NCBI GenBank assembly: GCA_049607205.1
Contig: JBMYWH010000037.1
Location: 1-11,374, forward strand
Length of the DNA: 11,374 nucleotides
Direction: 5' to 3'
Source of the DNA: JBELHR01 sp049607205
GTDB taxonomy: Bacteria > Bacteroidota > Bacteroidia > Flavobacteriales > Flavobacteriaceae
The notes under the pieces were generated by a model that was not told the DNA's origin, did no database searches, and worked only from the letters and a program-made list of their open reading frames with translations. The first letter of the stretch is position 1, and each line of letters begins with the position of its first letter. This document shows positions 5,238 to 11,374 of the stretch, one piece after another. Made by a program: the position numbers and the translations under genes.

Positions 5238-6470
5238 ATGAAAAATTTATTAAAATCCTATGAGGAGAAGGCTCCAGAAATTGTATTTCACTGGCGGGAC
5301 TCCCAAACGGATGCTGAAGGTTGGACCGTAATCAATTCGTTGAGAGGTGGTGCAGCTGGAGGAGGAACAAGGATGCGTAAAGGATTGGATTATAATGAGG
5401 TCCTTTCTTTAGCTAAAACGATGGAGGTTAAATTTACCGTTTCTGGACCAGCTATTGGCGGGGCTAAAAGTGGAATTAATTTTGACCCTCAAGATCCTAG
5501 AAGAAGAGAAGTTCTTGAAAGATGGTATAAGGCGGTGAGTCCATTATTGAAACATTATTATGGAACCGGAGGAGACCTTAATGTTGATGCGGATAAGGAT
5601 GTAATTCCTTTAACAGAGGATTGTGGAGTATGGCATCCCCAGGAAGGTATTTTTAACGGGCATTTCAAACCTAGTGAAGCTGAAAAGATCAATCGAATTG
5701 GTCAACTAAGAATGGGGGTAATTAAGAAATTAGAAAACCCTAAATATTCTCCAGATGTCACTAAAGGTTATACTGTAGCAGATATGCTTACAGGCTATGG
5801 AGTGAGTGAAGCTGCAAAACATTTTTACGATCTATATGGAGGAAGCATAGCGGGAAAAACCTGTATCGTTCAAGGATTCGGGAATGTTGGATCGGCAGCT
5901 GCTTATTATCTGACTCAATTAGGAGTTAAAGTAGTTGGAATTATTGATAGAGAAGGAGGAGTGATTTCGGAAAATGGATTTAGCATGGAAGAAATGACTG
6001 AGCTCTTTTTAAATAAAGATGGGAATAAATTGGTCTCTGATCAAATGATTCCTTTTGATGAAATAAATGATAAAATCTGGTCTCTCGGAGCTCAAATTTT
6101 TATACCTGCAGCGGCCTCAAGATTGGTGTCTAAGGATCAGGTAGAGAAGATGATAAAGAGTGGTTTAGAACTGATATCTCCTGGAGCCAATGTGCCTTTT
6201 GCAGATAAAGAGATCTTCTTCGGGCCAATAATGGAGTACACAGATGAACGCGTAAGTTTATTGCCAGATTTTGTTTCAAATTGCGGAATTGCTCGAGTAT
6301 TTGCATTTTTTATGGAAAATAGAGTAAGTTTACCGATGAATGATGATGAAATTTTTAAGGATACTTCTAATACGATTAGAAAAGCTTTAGAAAAGACGCA
6401 TCAAAAAGATAGTTCAAAAATAAATATTTGTAAAACGGCTTTTGAAATAGCCCTTGAAACTTTAATGTAA
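5238..6470 (+). CDS. Glu/Leu/Phe/Val-family amino acid dehydrogenase
   Basis: This 410-residue cytoplasmic enzyme should reversibly oxidatively deaminate an amino acid to its 2-oxo acid, ammonium and NAD(P)H. The N-terminal substrate domain has MEVKFTVSGPAIGGAKSGI (62-80). K65 and K77 are spaced like the substrate-binding and catalytic lysines of Leu/Phe dehydrogenases. GTGGDLNVDADKD (109-121) probably supplies the catalytic Asp. The C-terminal Rossmann domain has VQGFGNVGSAA (211-221). D237 at the end of the next strand (GIIDREGG) suggests a preference for NAD over NADP. Late motifs I-P-A-A-A and P-D-F-V-S-N-C-G-I fit the family. The length is nearer glutamate dehydrogenase than leucine dehydrogenase, but the substrate-site motifs are unlike either standard form (GGAKSGI rather than GGxKGGI), so the substrate is left open. 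It is probably the first gene of an operon with nhaD, which starts 7 nt downstream. Confidence 0.9.
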   Translation: MKNLLKSYEEKAPEIVFHWRDSQTDAEGWTVINSLRGGAAGGGTRMRKGLDYNEVLSLAKTMEVKFTVSGPAIGGAKSGINFDPQDPRRREVLERWYKAVSPLLKHYYGTGGDLNVDADKDVIPLTEDCGVWHPQEGIFNGHFKPSEAEKINRIGQLRMGVIKKLENPKYSPDVTKGYTVADMLTGYGVSEAAKHFYDLYGGSIAGKTCIVQGFGNVGSAAAYYLTQLGVKVVGIIDREGGVISENGFSMEEMTELFLNKDGNKLVSDQMIPFDEINDKIWSLGAQIFIPAAASRLVSKDQVEKMIKSGLELISPGANVPFADKEIFFGPIMEYTDERVSLLPDFVSNCGIARVFAFFMENRVSLPMNDDEIFKDTSNTIRKALEKTHQKDSSKINICKTAFEIALETLM

Positions 6471-6477
6471 TAGAAAC

Positions 6478-7845
6478 ATGGAAATTTTAGTATTAGTAAT
6501 TTTTGTCCTTGGTTATTTAGCAATAACACTGGAGCATAATTTGAAGATTGATAAATTAATTCCGGCATTAGCCATGATGGCTTTGTGTTGGGCAGTAATC
6601 GCCTTAAACCACATGGAGGTGTTTAATGTAGATGCGGCACTTCGGCAATTAGTTCCTGGTCATATCGAAGAAGTATTATTGCACCACTTGGGAAAAACTG
6701 CTGAAATTTTAGTGTTTTTGATGGGAGCAATGACCATTGTTGAGATTATTGATTACTTCGATGGATTTGCTACAATTAAAGATTTTGTAACTACTAAATC
6801 GAAAAAGAAGCTCTTATGGATCTTTTCTTTTTTAGCCTTCGTATTATCTGCGATCATCGATAATTTAACAGCAACTATTGTTCTTATTTCTATTTTGAGA
6901 AAATTAGTATCAAGTAGGGAAGAAAGAATTTGGTTTACAGGTATTATAATCGTGGCTGCAAACGCAGGTGGTGCTTGGTCTCCAATTGGTGATGTTACTA
7001 CTACCATGCTTTGGATTGGTAAAAAAGTAAGTGCAGGTAAATTGATTGAGTTTGTATTCTTACCATCTTTAGTTACCATGTTAGTACCTACTTATATCGC
7101 CTCAAAAATGAAAATTTTTAAAGGAAATATAGAGCCTGTTGAAACTAAAGAGGACGAAGAAGTAGAAGCGAATCCTATTTATAAGAGAATGGGTAAGGTG
7201 ATGCTTTATCTTGGTTTAGGTGGAATTATCTTTGTTCCTATTTTCAAAACCGTAACCCACTTGCCACCTTATGTAGGAATGATGTTATCTCTTTCTGTTG
7301 TAGCTACCTTTGCTGAGATCTTCTCAAATAGAAAGTTTAAAATTGAAAATGCAATGACTACTCATGGTGCAGGTCATGAAGAAGGACACCACCCAAGTGC
7401 TGTACATATAGCTCTTTCTAAAACTGAGATGCCAAGTATTTTATTCTTCTTAGGTATTTTAATGGCTGTAGCGGCTTTAGAATCTCTAGGAATGTTATTC
7501 CACTTCGCAGAGTATTTGAATACTGCTATTCCTAATACTGACATTGTTGTGATGTTATTTGGTATAGGATCAGCTGTAATTGATAATGTTCCATTAGTAG
7601 CGGCTTCTATGGGAATGTTCCCAGACCCTATGGATCACCATATCTGGCACTTTATTGCTTATGCTGCTGGAACAGGAGGATCTATGTTAATTATTGGTTC
7701 TGCAGCTGGAGTTGTAGCGATGGGAATGGAGAAAATTGATTTCTTCTGGTATTTGAAGAAAATCACCCCTCTTGCAATCATTGGATATGTTGTGGGATCT
7801 ATTACATTTATCTTATTAAGAGATTATGTCTTAATAGGACAATAG
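6478..7845 (+). CDS. nhaD: NhaD-type Na+/H+ antiporter
   Basis: This 455-residue inner-membrane antiporter of the ion-transporter superfamily exchanges internal Na+ (or Li+) for external protons, supporting salt and pH tolerance. Two inverted-repeat halves are visible. SAIIDNLTATIV (124-135) pairs with SAVIDNVPLVAAS (365-377); D128/N129 and D369/N370 are the likely ion-site residues. AGGAWSPIGDVTTTMLW (163-179) pairs with GTGGSMLIIGSAAGVVAMG (398-416). Between the halves is a charged loop (about 212-240, acidic) and a histidine-rich stretch (H296, H300, H304, H305, H310) before the second half. The start ATG lies 7 nt after the dehydrogenase stop, implying co-transcription. A strong terminator follows 17 nt after its stop, closing the unit. 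Family assignment is firm; ion selectivity is inferred from the family. Confidence 0.93.
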   Translation: MEILVLVIFVLGYLAITLEHNLKIDKLIPALAMMALCWAVIALNHMEVFNVDAALRQLVPGHIEEVLLHHLGKTAEILVFLMGAMTIVEIIDYFDGFATIKDFVTTKSKKKLLWIFSFLAFVLSAIIDNLTATIVLISILRKLVSSREERIWFTGIIIVAANAGGAWSPIGDVTTTMLWIGKKVSAGKLIEFVFLPSLVTMLVPTYIASKMKIFKGNIEPVETKEDEEVEANPIYKRMGKVMLYLGLGGIIFVPIFKTVTHLPPYVGMMLSLSVVATFAEIFSNRKFKIENAMTTHGAGHEEGHHPSAVHIALSKTEMPSILFFLGILMAVAALESLGMLFHFAEYLNTAIPNTDIVVMLFGIGSAVIDNVPLVAASMGMFPDPMDHHIWHFIAYAAGTGGSMLIIGSAAGVVAMGMEKIDFFWYLKKITPLAIIGYVVGSITFILLRDYVLIGQ

Positions 7846-7862
7846 AAAGATATTTAAGATTT

Positions 7863-7896
7863 AAAAAAGCCTCAATGTTTATTGAGGCTTTTTTTG
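7863..7896 (+). terminator. Strong rho-independent terminator after nhaD
   Basis: A perfect 14-bp stem (AAAAAAGCCTCAAT at 7863-7876 with ATTGAGGCTTTTTT at 7881-7894) encloses a GTTT loop and ends in a T-run. The A-run on the other arm makes it potentially bidirectional. It separates the dehydrogenase-nhaD operon from the exbB operon. Confidence 0.93.
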
Positions 7897-7971
7897 TTAG
7901 ATTTTTATTACTTTAAAGGACGAAAACAATTTTCATATTGTATTTTCGTTGTACTAAATTTAAACCTGAGC

Positions 7972-8688
7972 ATGAAAGCAATTTTCTTTTTGATGAACTA
8001 TTTCGTTCAAGAAACAAGTGAGGTGGTTGAAAACCTTGATACAGTGCCTACTGAAAAAACCTTATCGGTATACAATCTTATTATGGATGGTGGAATAGGG
8101 GGACAAATCATTATTTTATTGTTAGTGATTTTATTAGCTGTAGCTTTATATATCTACTTTGAACGTTACTTTACAATCAAGGCTGCGGCCAAGATGGAAA
8201 AGAACTTTATGAATCAAATCAAGGATAATATCCTAAATGGTAACCTTGAGGCTGCGCGTAGTTTATGTGTTCAAGAAAATTCTCCTGCATCTCGATTGAT
8301 TGAAAAAGGGGTTGCTAGAATTGGAAAACCTCTTGAAGATATCAATACCGCTATTGAAAATGCAGGTAAATTAGAGATTTATAAATTGGAAAGAAACGTT
8401 AGTGTGGTAGCTACTATTGCAGGAGCTGCGCCTATGATTGGATTCTTAGGGACGGTTCTTGGAATGATTGTAGCGATTCATGAAATTGCCAATGCCGGAG
8501 GTCAAATCGATATCAAAATGTTATCCGATGGATTATATACGGCAATGACCACTACGGTAGCTGGATTGATCGTGGGTATTATAGCCTATATCGCTTATAA
8601 CCATTTAGTAAGTTTAACCGATAAGGTGGTTTATAATATGGAGGCCAAAGCCGTAGAGTTCTTAGACTTATTAAACGAGCCAATTTAA
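7972..8688 (+). CDS. exbB: MotA/TolQ/ExbB-family proton channel protein
   Basis: This is the proton-channel subunit of an inner-membrane motor that uses the proton-motive force to energise a TonB/TolA-type transducer. With ATG 7972 it has 238 residues. A hydrophobic N-terminal stretch and an acidic periplasmic segment lead to TM1 (about 43-63). A cytoplasmic domain (64-142) follows. TM2 (about 143-170) carries the family signature A-A-P-M-I-G-F-L-G-T-V-L-G-M, and TM3 (about 185-212) has GLYTAMTTTVAGLIVGI, with the threonines that line the proton path. Starts upstream of 7972 would lie in or next to the terminator at 7863-7896 and are rejected; ATG 7993 (231 residues) is an alternative. A weak -7-like TATTTTCG lies at 7941-7948, one mismatch from consensus. 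ExbB and TolQ cannot be told apart here. The exbD homologue begins 1 nt after the stop. Confidence 0.9.
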   Translation: MKAIFFLMNYFVQETSEVVENLDTVPTEKTLSVYNLIMDGGIGGQIIILLLVILLAVALYIYFERYFTIKAAAKMEKNFMNQIKDNILNGNLEAARSLCVQENSPASRLIEKGVARIGKPLEDINTAIENAGKLEIYKLERNVSVVATIAGAAPMIGFLGTVLGMIVAIHEIANAGGQIDIKMLSDGLYTAMTTTVAGLIVGIIAYIAYNHLVSLTDKVVYNMEAKAVEFLDLLNEPI

Positions 8689-8689
8689 G

Positions 8690-9082
8690 ATGAATATCCG
8701 AGGAAGAAATAAAGTCAATCCTAATTTCAATATGTCGTCCATGACGGATATTGTTTTTTTATTGTTGATCTTTTTTATGATAACTTCAACCTTAGTGACG
8801 GTCAATGCAATTGATGTATTGTTGCCTAAGGCTGGTGGTAAGACGGAAAATAAGTCTGCTGTGTCGGTAAGTATTACCAATGATCAAACTTATTTTATTG
8901 ATCAGGATCAAGTTGATGAAGCTGCGTTAGAGTTAGAAATCCTAGAAGCTGTTGGAGCTGATAAGGAAAAGGTAGTTGTTATTCGTGGGGACCAACAAGC
9001 TCCTTATGAAAAGGTGATGAAGGTAATTGATATTGCCAATCGAAATAAATTGAAGATGATTCTTGCTGTAAAAGGAGGATAA
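8690..9082 (+). CDS. exbD: ExbD/TolR-family biopolymer transport protein
   Basis: This is the single-pass inner-membrane partner of ExbB/TolQ, 130 residues, of normal family length. A basic cytoplasmic N-terminus (NIRGRNKVNPNFNMSS) leads to one membrane helix (about 19-40). It begins MTDIVFLLLIFFM, in which D20 is the essential membrane aspartate that carries protons in ExbD/TolR. The I-D-V-L-L-P-K-A motif follows on the periplasmic side, then a small periplasmic domain (V-V-V-I-R-G-D-Q-Q-A-P-Y-E-K-V-M-K-V-I-D). The start lies 1 nt after the exbB stop. Its TAA overlaps the ATG of the next gene by one base (TAATG), suggesting translational coupling. Confidence 0.93.
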   Translation: MNIRGRNKVNPNFNMSSMTDIVFLLLIFFMITSTLVTVNAIDVLLPKAGGKTENKSAVSVSITNDQTYFIDQDQVDEAALELEILEAVGADKEKVVVIRGDQQAPYEKVMKVIDIANRNKLKMILAVKGG

Positions 9083-9906
9083 TGCATAAAAACGAACAAA
9101 AATCTGCTGTTTTAACTACTCTGATTATGATCTTGATCATCTTCGGAATGTTCTTCATTGGTCTAGAATATATGGATCCCCCTGAAGAATATGGGGTCGC
9201 GGTAAATTTTGGGACTACGGATGTAGGCCAGGGACCTCCTGTGATGAATAATGAAAGCCAAGCGGTAGAAGAAGAAGTGAAACCTGTTGAGCCAGAGGTT
9301 GAGCAAGTTTCTCAAAGTCCAGCCCCGGCTGAAACGAGCGAGGAAGTAACAGAAACCGTCGTGACTGAAGACCCAGAGGCTATCGCTCTTGCCAAGAAGA
9401 AAAAGGAAGAAGAAGAGGCCCTGAAAAAAGCTGAAGAAGAACGAATCGCCCAAGAGCTGAAAGAGGCAGAAGAAGCAGCAAAGAAGGCAGAGTTAGATGC
9501 GTTGATGGGGAATCTAGATTCGCCTAATCCGAGTTCTGAAGGAGATGACACCACCAAGGGTGTAAAAGGAAAAGAGAATGGAGATCCTAATGCAACAGAT
9601 TATTATGCTTCAGGAGGATCGGATTCAGACGGTAATTATCGTTTGGCAGGGAGAAAAGTTCTTAAAAAACCTGTATATACTGCTAATTGTGAAGAAGGGA
9701 CAATTTTCGTTAGGATAGAGGTGGATAAGAATGGAAATGTGACTAAAGCTACTCCTGGAGTAAAAGGTTCCACTTCTCAAGCACCATGTTTGATGAATCC
9801 TGCAAAAAGAGCTGCGCTTGAAACTAAATTCAATGTAGACCCAGATGCTTCTCAGATTCAAATAGGGACCATCGTATACCAATTCAAAACAGTAAGTTCA
9901 AATTAA
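9082..9906 (+). CDS. TonB/TolA-like energy transducer
   Basis: This 274-residue protein is anchored in the inner membrane and should span the periplasm, carrying force from the ExbB/ExbD motor. It has a short cytoplasmic end (MHKNEQKSA) and one membrane helix (about 9-27). A proline/glutamate-rich spacer follows (about 57-98, with VKPVEPEVEQ as in TonB). Next is a lysine/glutamate/alanine coiled coil (about 98-140), as in TolA. A glycine/serine-rich linker (145-188) precedes a C-terminal domain (about 189-270) with FVRIEVDKNGNVTKA and a final beta strand, the pattern of TonB C-terminal domains. Two cysteines, C203 and C236, lie in this domain and could form a periplasmic disulfide. The canonical YP motif of TonB is absent, so TolA-like or hybrid function is possible. 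An AGGAGG at 9073-9078, 3 nt before the ATG, may aid re-initiation but also encodes the ExbD C-terminus. Confidence 0.82.
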   Translation: MHKNEQKSAVLTTLIMILIIFGMFFIGLEYMDPPEEYGVAVNFGTTDVGQGPPVMNNESQAVEEEVKPVEPEVEQVSQSPAPAETSEEVTETVVTEDPEAIALAKKKKEEEEALKKAEEERIAQELKEAEEAAKKAELDALMGNLDSPNPSSEGDDTTKGVKGKENGDPNATDYYASGGSDSDGNYRLAGRKVLKKPVYTANCEEGTIFVRIEVDKNGNVTKATPGVKGSTSQAPCLMNPAKRAALETKFNVDPDASQIQIGTIVYQFKTVSSN

Positions 9907-9907
9907 C

Positions 9908-11143
9908 ATGACTTATCAAGAAACTTGTGACTGGCTCTTCAGTCAGCTTCCCATGTATCAACGTATGGGAAAGGCCGCCTATAAAGCTGATTTAAGCAAT
10001 ACTGAGCTCCTAATGGAGCATCTTAAGCATCCAGAAAATGGATTTAAGTCTGTTCATATAGCAGGAACCAATGGGAAAGGATCAACTTCTCATATGATTG
10101 CGGCGGCATTGTTCAGAGCGGGATATAGGGTTGGTTTATATACTTCACCACATCTCTTAGACTTCAGGGAACGCATTAAAGTTAATGGAGCTTATATTTC
10201 TGAAAAGGAGGTTATAGACTTCGTGTCTTTAAATCAATCTTTTTTTGAGCAGAATTCTTTATCATTTTTTGAAATGACTGTAGGGATGGCTTTTGATCAC
10301 TTTAGAAGACATCAAGTAGATATTGCCGTTGTTGAAGTTGGGCTTGGAGGACGTTTGGATTCGACCAATGTAATTTCTCCTTTATTAGGGGCAATAACCA
10401 ATATTGGTCTAGATCATGTTCAGTTTTTAGGAGATACTTTAGAAGGTATTGCTCAGGAGAAAGCTGGAATCATCAAAGAAGACTGTCCAATTGTTATAGG
10501 AGAATATCAAGAGGAGACTTATCCTGTTTTTAAAAAAATTGCACGCTCAAAGAAGGCAAAGTTGATCAATGCCTTTTCACAAGCCTGGCCTGATTATGAT
10601 TTAGATCTAGAAGGGACTTATCAAAAGCATAATGCGCTTACTGCACTGACGGTTTTAAACTGTTTAAAACATGGAATGACCTCAGATGCAAGTTCTTTTG
10701 ATTTACTAAATAAAGAGGTCTATGCTTATTCCTTTGCACATGTAATGGAATTAACTGGCTTACAGGGAAGATGGCAGAAACTTGCAATTAATCCCTTAAC
10801 TATTGCCGATACCGCCCACAATAAGGAAGGCCTTAGTTATACCATGAAGCAATTGAAAGAATTGGGTAAAGAGATGCATATTGTTTTAGGTATGGTATCT
10901 GATAAGAATCTAGAGTCTCTAGTTAGCCTTTTTCCCAAGAATGCTAAATACTATTTCTGTGCTGCAAATATTAACCGCGCTGTTTCCGCGGAAGAATTAA
11001 AGGCTCTGTTTGAGGCGCATGATAGACAGGGAGAATTATTTCTCTCTGTAAGTGAAGCATTTAATAATGCAAAATCAAATGCTTCAACCGATGATGTAAT
11101 TTATGTAGGAGGAAGTACCTTTGTAGTTGCTGAAATTTTATAA
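9908..11143 (+). CDS. folC: Bifunctional folylpolyglutamate/dihydrofolate synthase
   Basis: This 411-residue cytoplasmic ligase of the Mur family uses ATP to add glutamate to dihydropteroate (making dihydrofolate) and/or to extend reduced folates into polyglutamates. Landmarks are visible in order. The P-loop GTNGKGS is at 53-59 and SPHLLDFRERI at 80-90. V-V-E-V-G-L-G-G-R-L-D-S-T-N (141-154) contains the Mg-binding Glu region. ITNIGLDH (163-170) and E-K-A-G-I-I-K (184-190), the likely carbamylated-lysine/ATP region, come next. The C-terminal domain has LQGRWQ and D-T-A-H-N-K-E-G. The length is only slightly short for the family, and both domains are complete. The ATG lies 1 nt after the transducer stop, so it is the last gene of the exb operon. 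No clear hairpin terminator is seen after it, only A-rich sequence before the tRNA promoter. Whether it does both reactions cannot be decided by eye. Confidence 0.93.
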   Translation: MTYQETCDWLFSQLPMYQRMGKAAYKADLSNTELLMEHLKHPENGFKSVHIAGTNGKGSTSHMIAAALFRAGYRVGLYTSPHLLDFRERIKVNGAYISEKEVIDFVSLNQSFFEQNSLSFFEMTVGMAFDHFRRHQVDIAVVEVGLGGRLDSTNVISPLLGAITNIGLDHVQFLGDTLEGIAQEKAGIIKEDCPIVIGEYQEETYPVFKKIARSKKAKLINAFSQAWPDYDLDLEGTYQKHNALTALTVLNCLKHGMTSDASSFDLLNKEVYAYSFAHVMELTGLQGRWQKLAINPLTIADTAHNKEGLSYTMKQLKELGKEMHIVLGMVSDKNLESLVSLFPKNAKYYFCAANINRAVSAEELKALFEAHDRQGELFLSVSEAFNNAKSNASTDDVIYVGGSTFVVAEIL

Positions 11144-11162
11144 AAAAATTCAAAAAGATGTA

Positions 11163-11192
11163 TTGTCAAACTTAAATATTGTTTTATATTTG
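11163..11192 (+). promoter_or_regulatory. tRNA-Val promoter, near-ideal Bacteroidota type
   Basis: TTG (11163-11165) is followed after exactly 19 nt by TATATTTG (11185-11192), matching the Bacteroidota consensus of TTG, about 19 nt, then TAnnTTTG. It lies 10 nt before the mature tRNA 5' end. It is the clearest promoter in the window. Confidence 0.8.
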
Positions 11193-11202
11193 CATCCGCT
11201 AA

Positions 11203-11277
11203 GGGCAATTAGCTCAGTTGGTTCAGAGCACCTCGTTTACACCGAGGGGGTCGGGGGTTCGAATCCCTCATTGCCCA
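11203..11277 (+). tRNA. tRNA-Val (anticodon UAC)
   Basis: A full cloverleaf of 75 nt folds cleanly. The acceptor GGGCAAT/ATTGCCC is perfect. The D stem is GCTC/GAGC, and the anticodon stem CCTCG/CGAGG has loop TTTACAC giving anticodon TAC. The variable loop is GGGTC, and the T stem GGGGG/CCCTC (one G-U) has loop TTCGAAT. The discriminator is A. The CCA end is not encoded (ACAA follows), so it is added after transcription. It reads GUA and, by wobble, other valine codons. Confidence 0.97.
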
Positions 11278-11323
11278 CAACAGTTCTTTTGAAGAATTGA
11301 TGTGAAATCACATAACCCGAAAG
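11278..11323 (+). other. tRNA spacer with two small inverted repeats
   Basis: This 46-nt spacer separates the two tRNA-Val copies. It holds a TTCTT/AAGAA hairpin with a 3-nt loop (11284-11296) and an ATGTGA/TCACAT inverted repeat with AA between the arms (11300-11313). No promoter element lies here, so the two tRNAs are probably one transcript and these structures may be processing features. Confidence 0.5.
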
Positions 11324-11374
11324 GGGCAATTAGCTCAGTTGGTTCAGAGCACCTCGTTTACACCGAGGGGGTCG
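11324..11374 (+). tRNA. Second tRNA-Val (anticodon UAC), truncated by the window end
   Basis: The 51 bases present are identical to the first 51 bases of the tRNA at 11203, including the acceptor 5' strand, D arm, anticodon arm with TAC and the variable loop. The T arm and 3' acceptor strand lie beyond the window. It is a tandem identical copy, probably co-transcribed from the promoter at 11163. Confidence 0.93.

Noticed and set aside
6753..7079. Minus-strand open frame inside nhaD
   Set aside because: It is antisense to a conserved membrane protein core and has no recognisable product, so it is treated as a shadow.
7882..7971. Longer N-terminus for the ExbB homologue
   Set aside because: It would begin at a TTG inside the terminator hairpin, and the added 30 residues lack family likeness. 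ATG 7972 or 7993 is more plausible.
9163..9557. Long minus-strand open frames opposite the transducer gene
   Set aside because: They are antisense shadows of the Lys/Glu/Ala-rich repeat region, giving Phe- and Ser-rich low-complexity products without start context.
11300..11313. ATGTGA-AA-TCACAT palindrome as a regulator operator (CRP-like)
   Set aside because: It resembles a TGTGA-N-TCACA half-site pair, but the spacing is 2 nt rather than 6 and it lies inside a tRNA spacer with no promoter. RNA structure is more likely.
94..11374. A new defence, mobile or biosynthetic system in this window
   Set aside because: Apart from the insertion sequence, the recognised genes are housekeeping, transport or metabolism families with ordinary operon layout. 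No nuclease, toxin, phage or repeat-array signature was found.

Overview
The window looks like ordinary chromosome from a member of the Bacteroidota, most likely a Cytophagales-type bacterium. This is inferred from several signs. The DNA is AT-rich, and start codons are mostly not preceded by convincing Shine-Dalgarno sites. Five sites match the Bacteroidota -7 promoter element TAnnTTTG exactly, one of them with TTG exactly 19 nt upstream. There is an ISAon1-like insertion sequence, and the tRNA-Val genes lack an encoded CCA. No database search was possible, so the genus is not assigned.

Layout. Bases 1-28 are the last bases of a 5S rRNA, followed by a strong hairpin terminator, so an rRNA operon ends here. 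A complete 1426-bp insertion sequence (94-1519) lies just downstream, bounded by an exact 8-bp target duplication (GTTTATAG). Its transposase is split over two overlapping frames. Next come a Bcr/CflA-type MFS efflux transporter, an unrecognised 153-residue cytoplasmic protein and a small predicted secreted protein. These converge on a minus-strand short-chain-type acyl-CoA dehydrogenase. A 288-bp AT-rich divergent spacer leads to a tight plus-strand pair: a Glu/Leu/Phe/Val-type dehydrogenase and, 7 nt later, an NhaD Na+/H+ antiporter. A textbook terminator closes this unit. A second compact operon follows: ExbB/TolQ, ExbD/TolR, a TonB/TolA-like transducer and FolC, with gaps of 1 nt, a 1-nt overlap and 1 nt. 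The window ends with two tandem identical tRNA-Val(UAC) genes, the second cut off by the window edge.

How the genes work together. The ExbB-ExbD-TonB/TolA-like trio should form a proton-driven inner-membrane motor that powers outer-membrane transport or envelope integrity. FolC makes folylpolyglutamates and is probably co-transcribed because of long-standing synteny rather than shared function. The dehydrogenase-antiporter pair may link amino-acid oxidation, which releases ammonium and NADH, to Na+/pH homeostasis; this is inference from spacing only.

I found no CRISPR array, phage, toxin-antitoxin, defence island or evident new system. The points most worth a second look are the intact IS with its frame arrangement and its position just upstream of an efflux gene, the dehydrogenase-NhaD operon, the atypical TonB/TolA-like protein, and one small protein family I cannot place.
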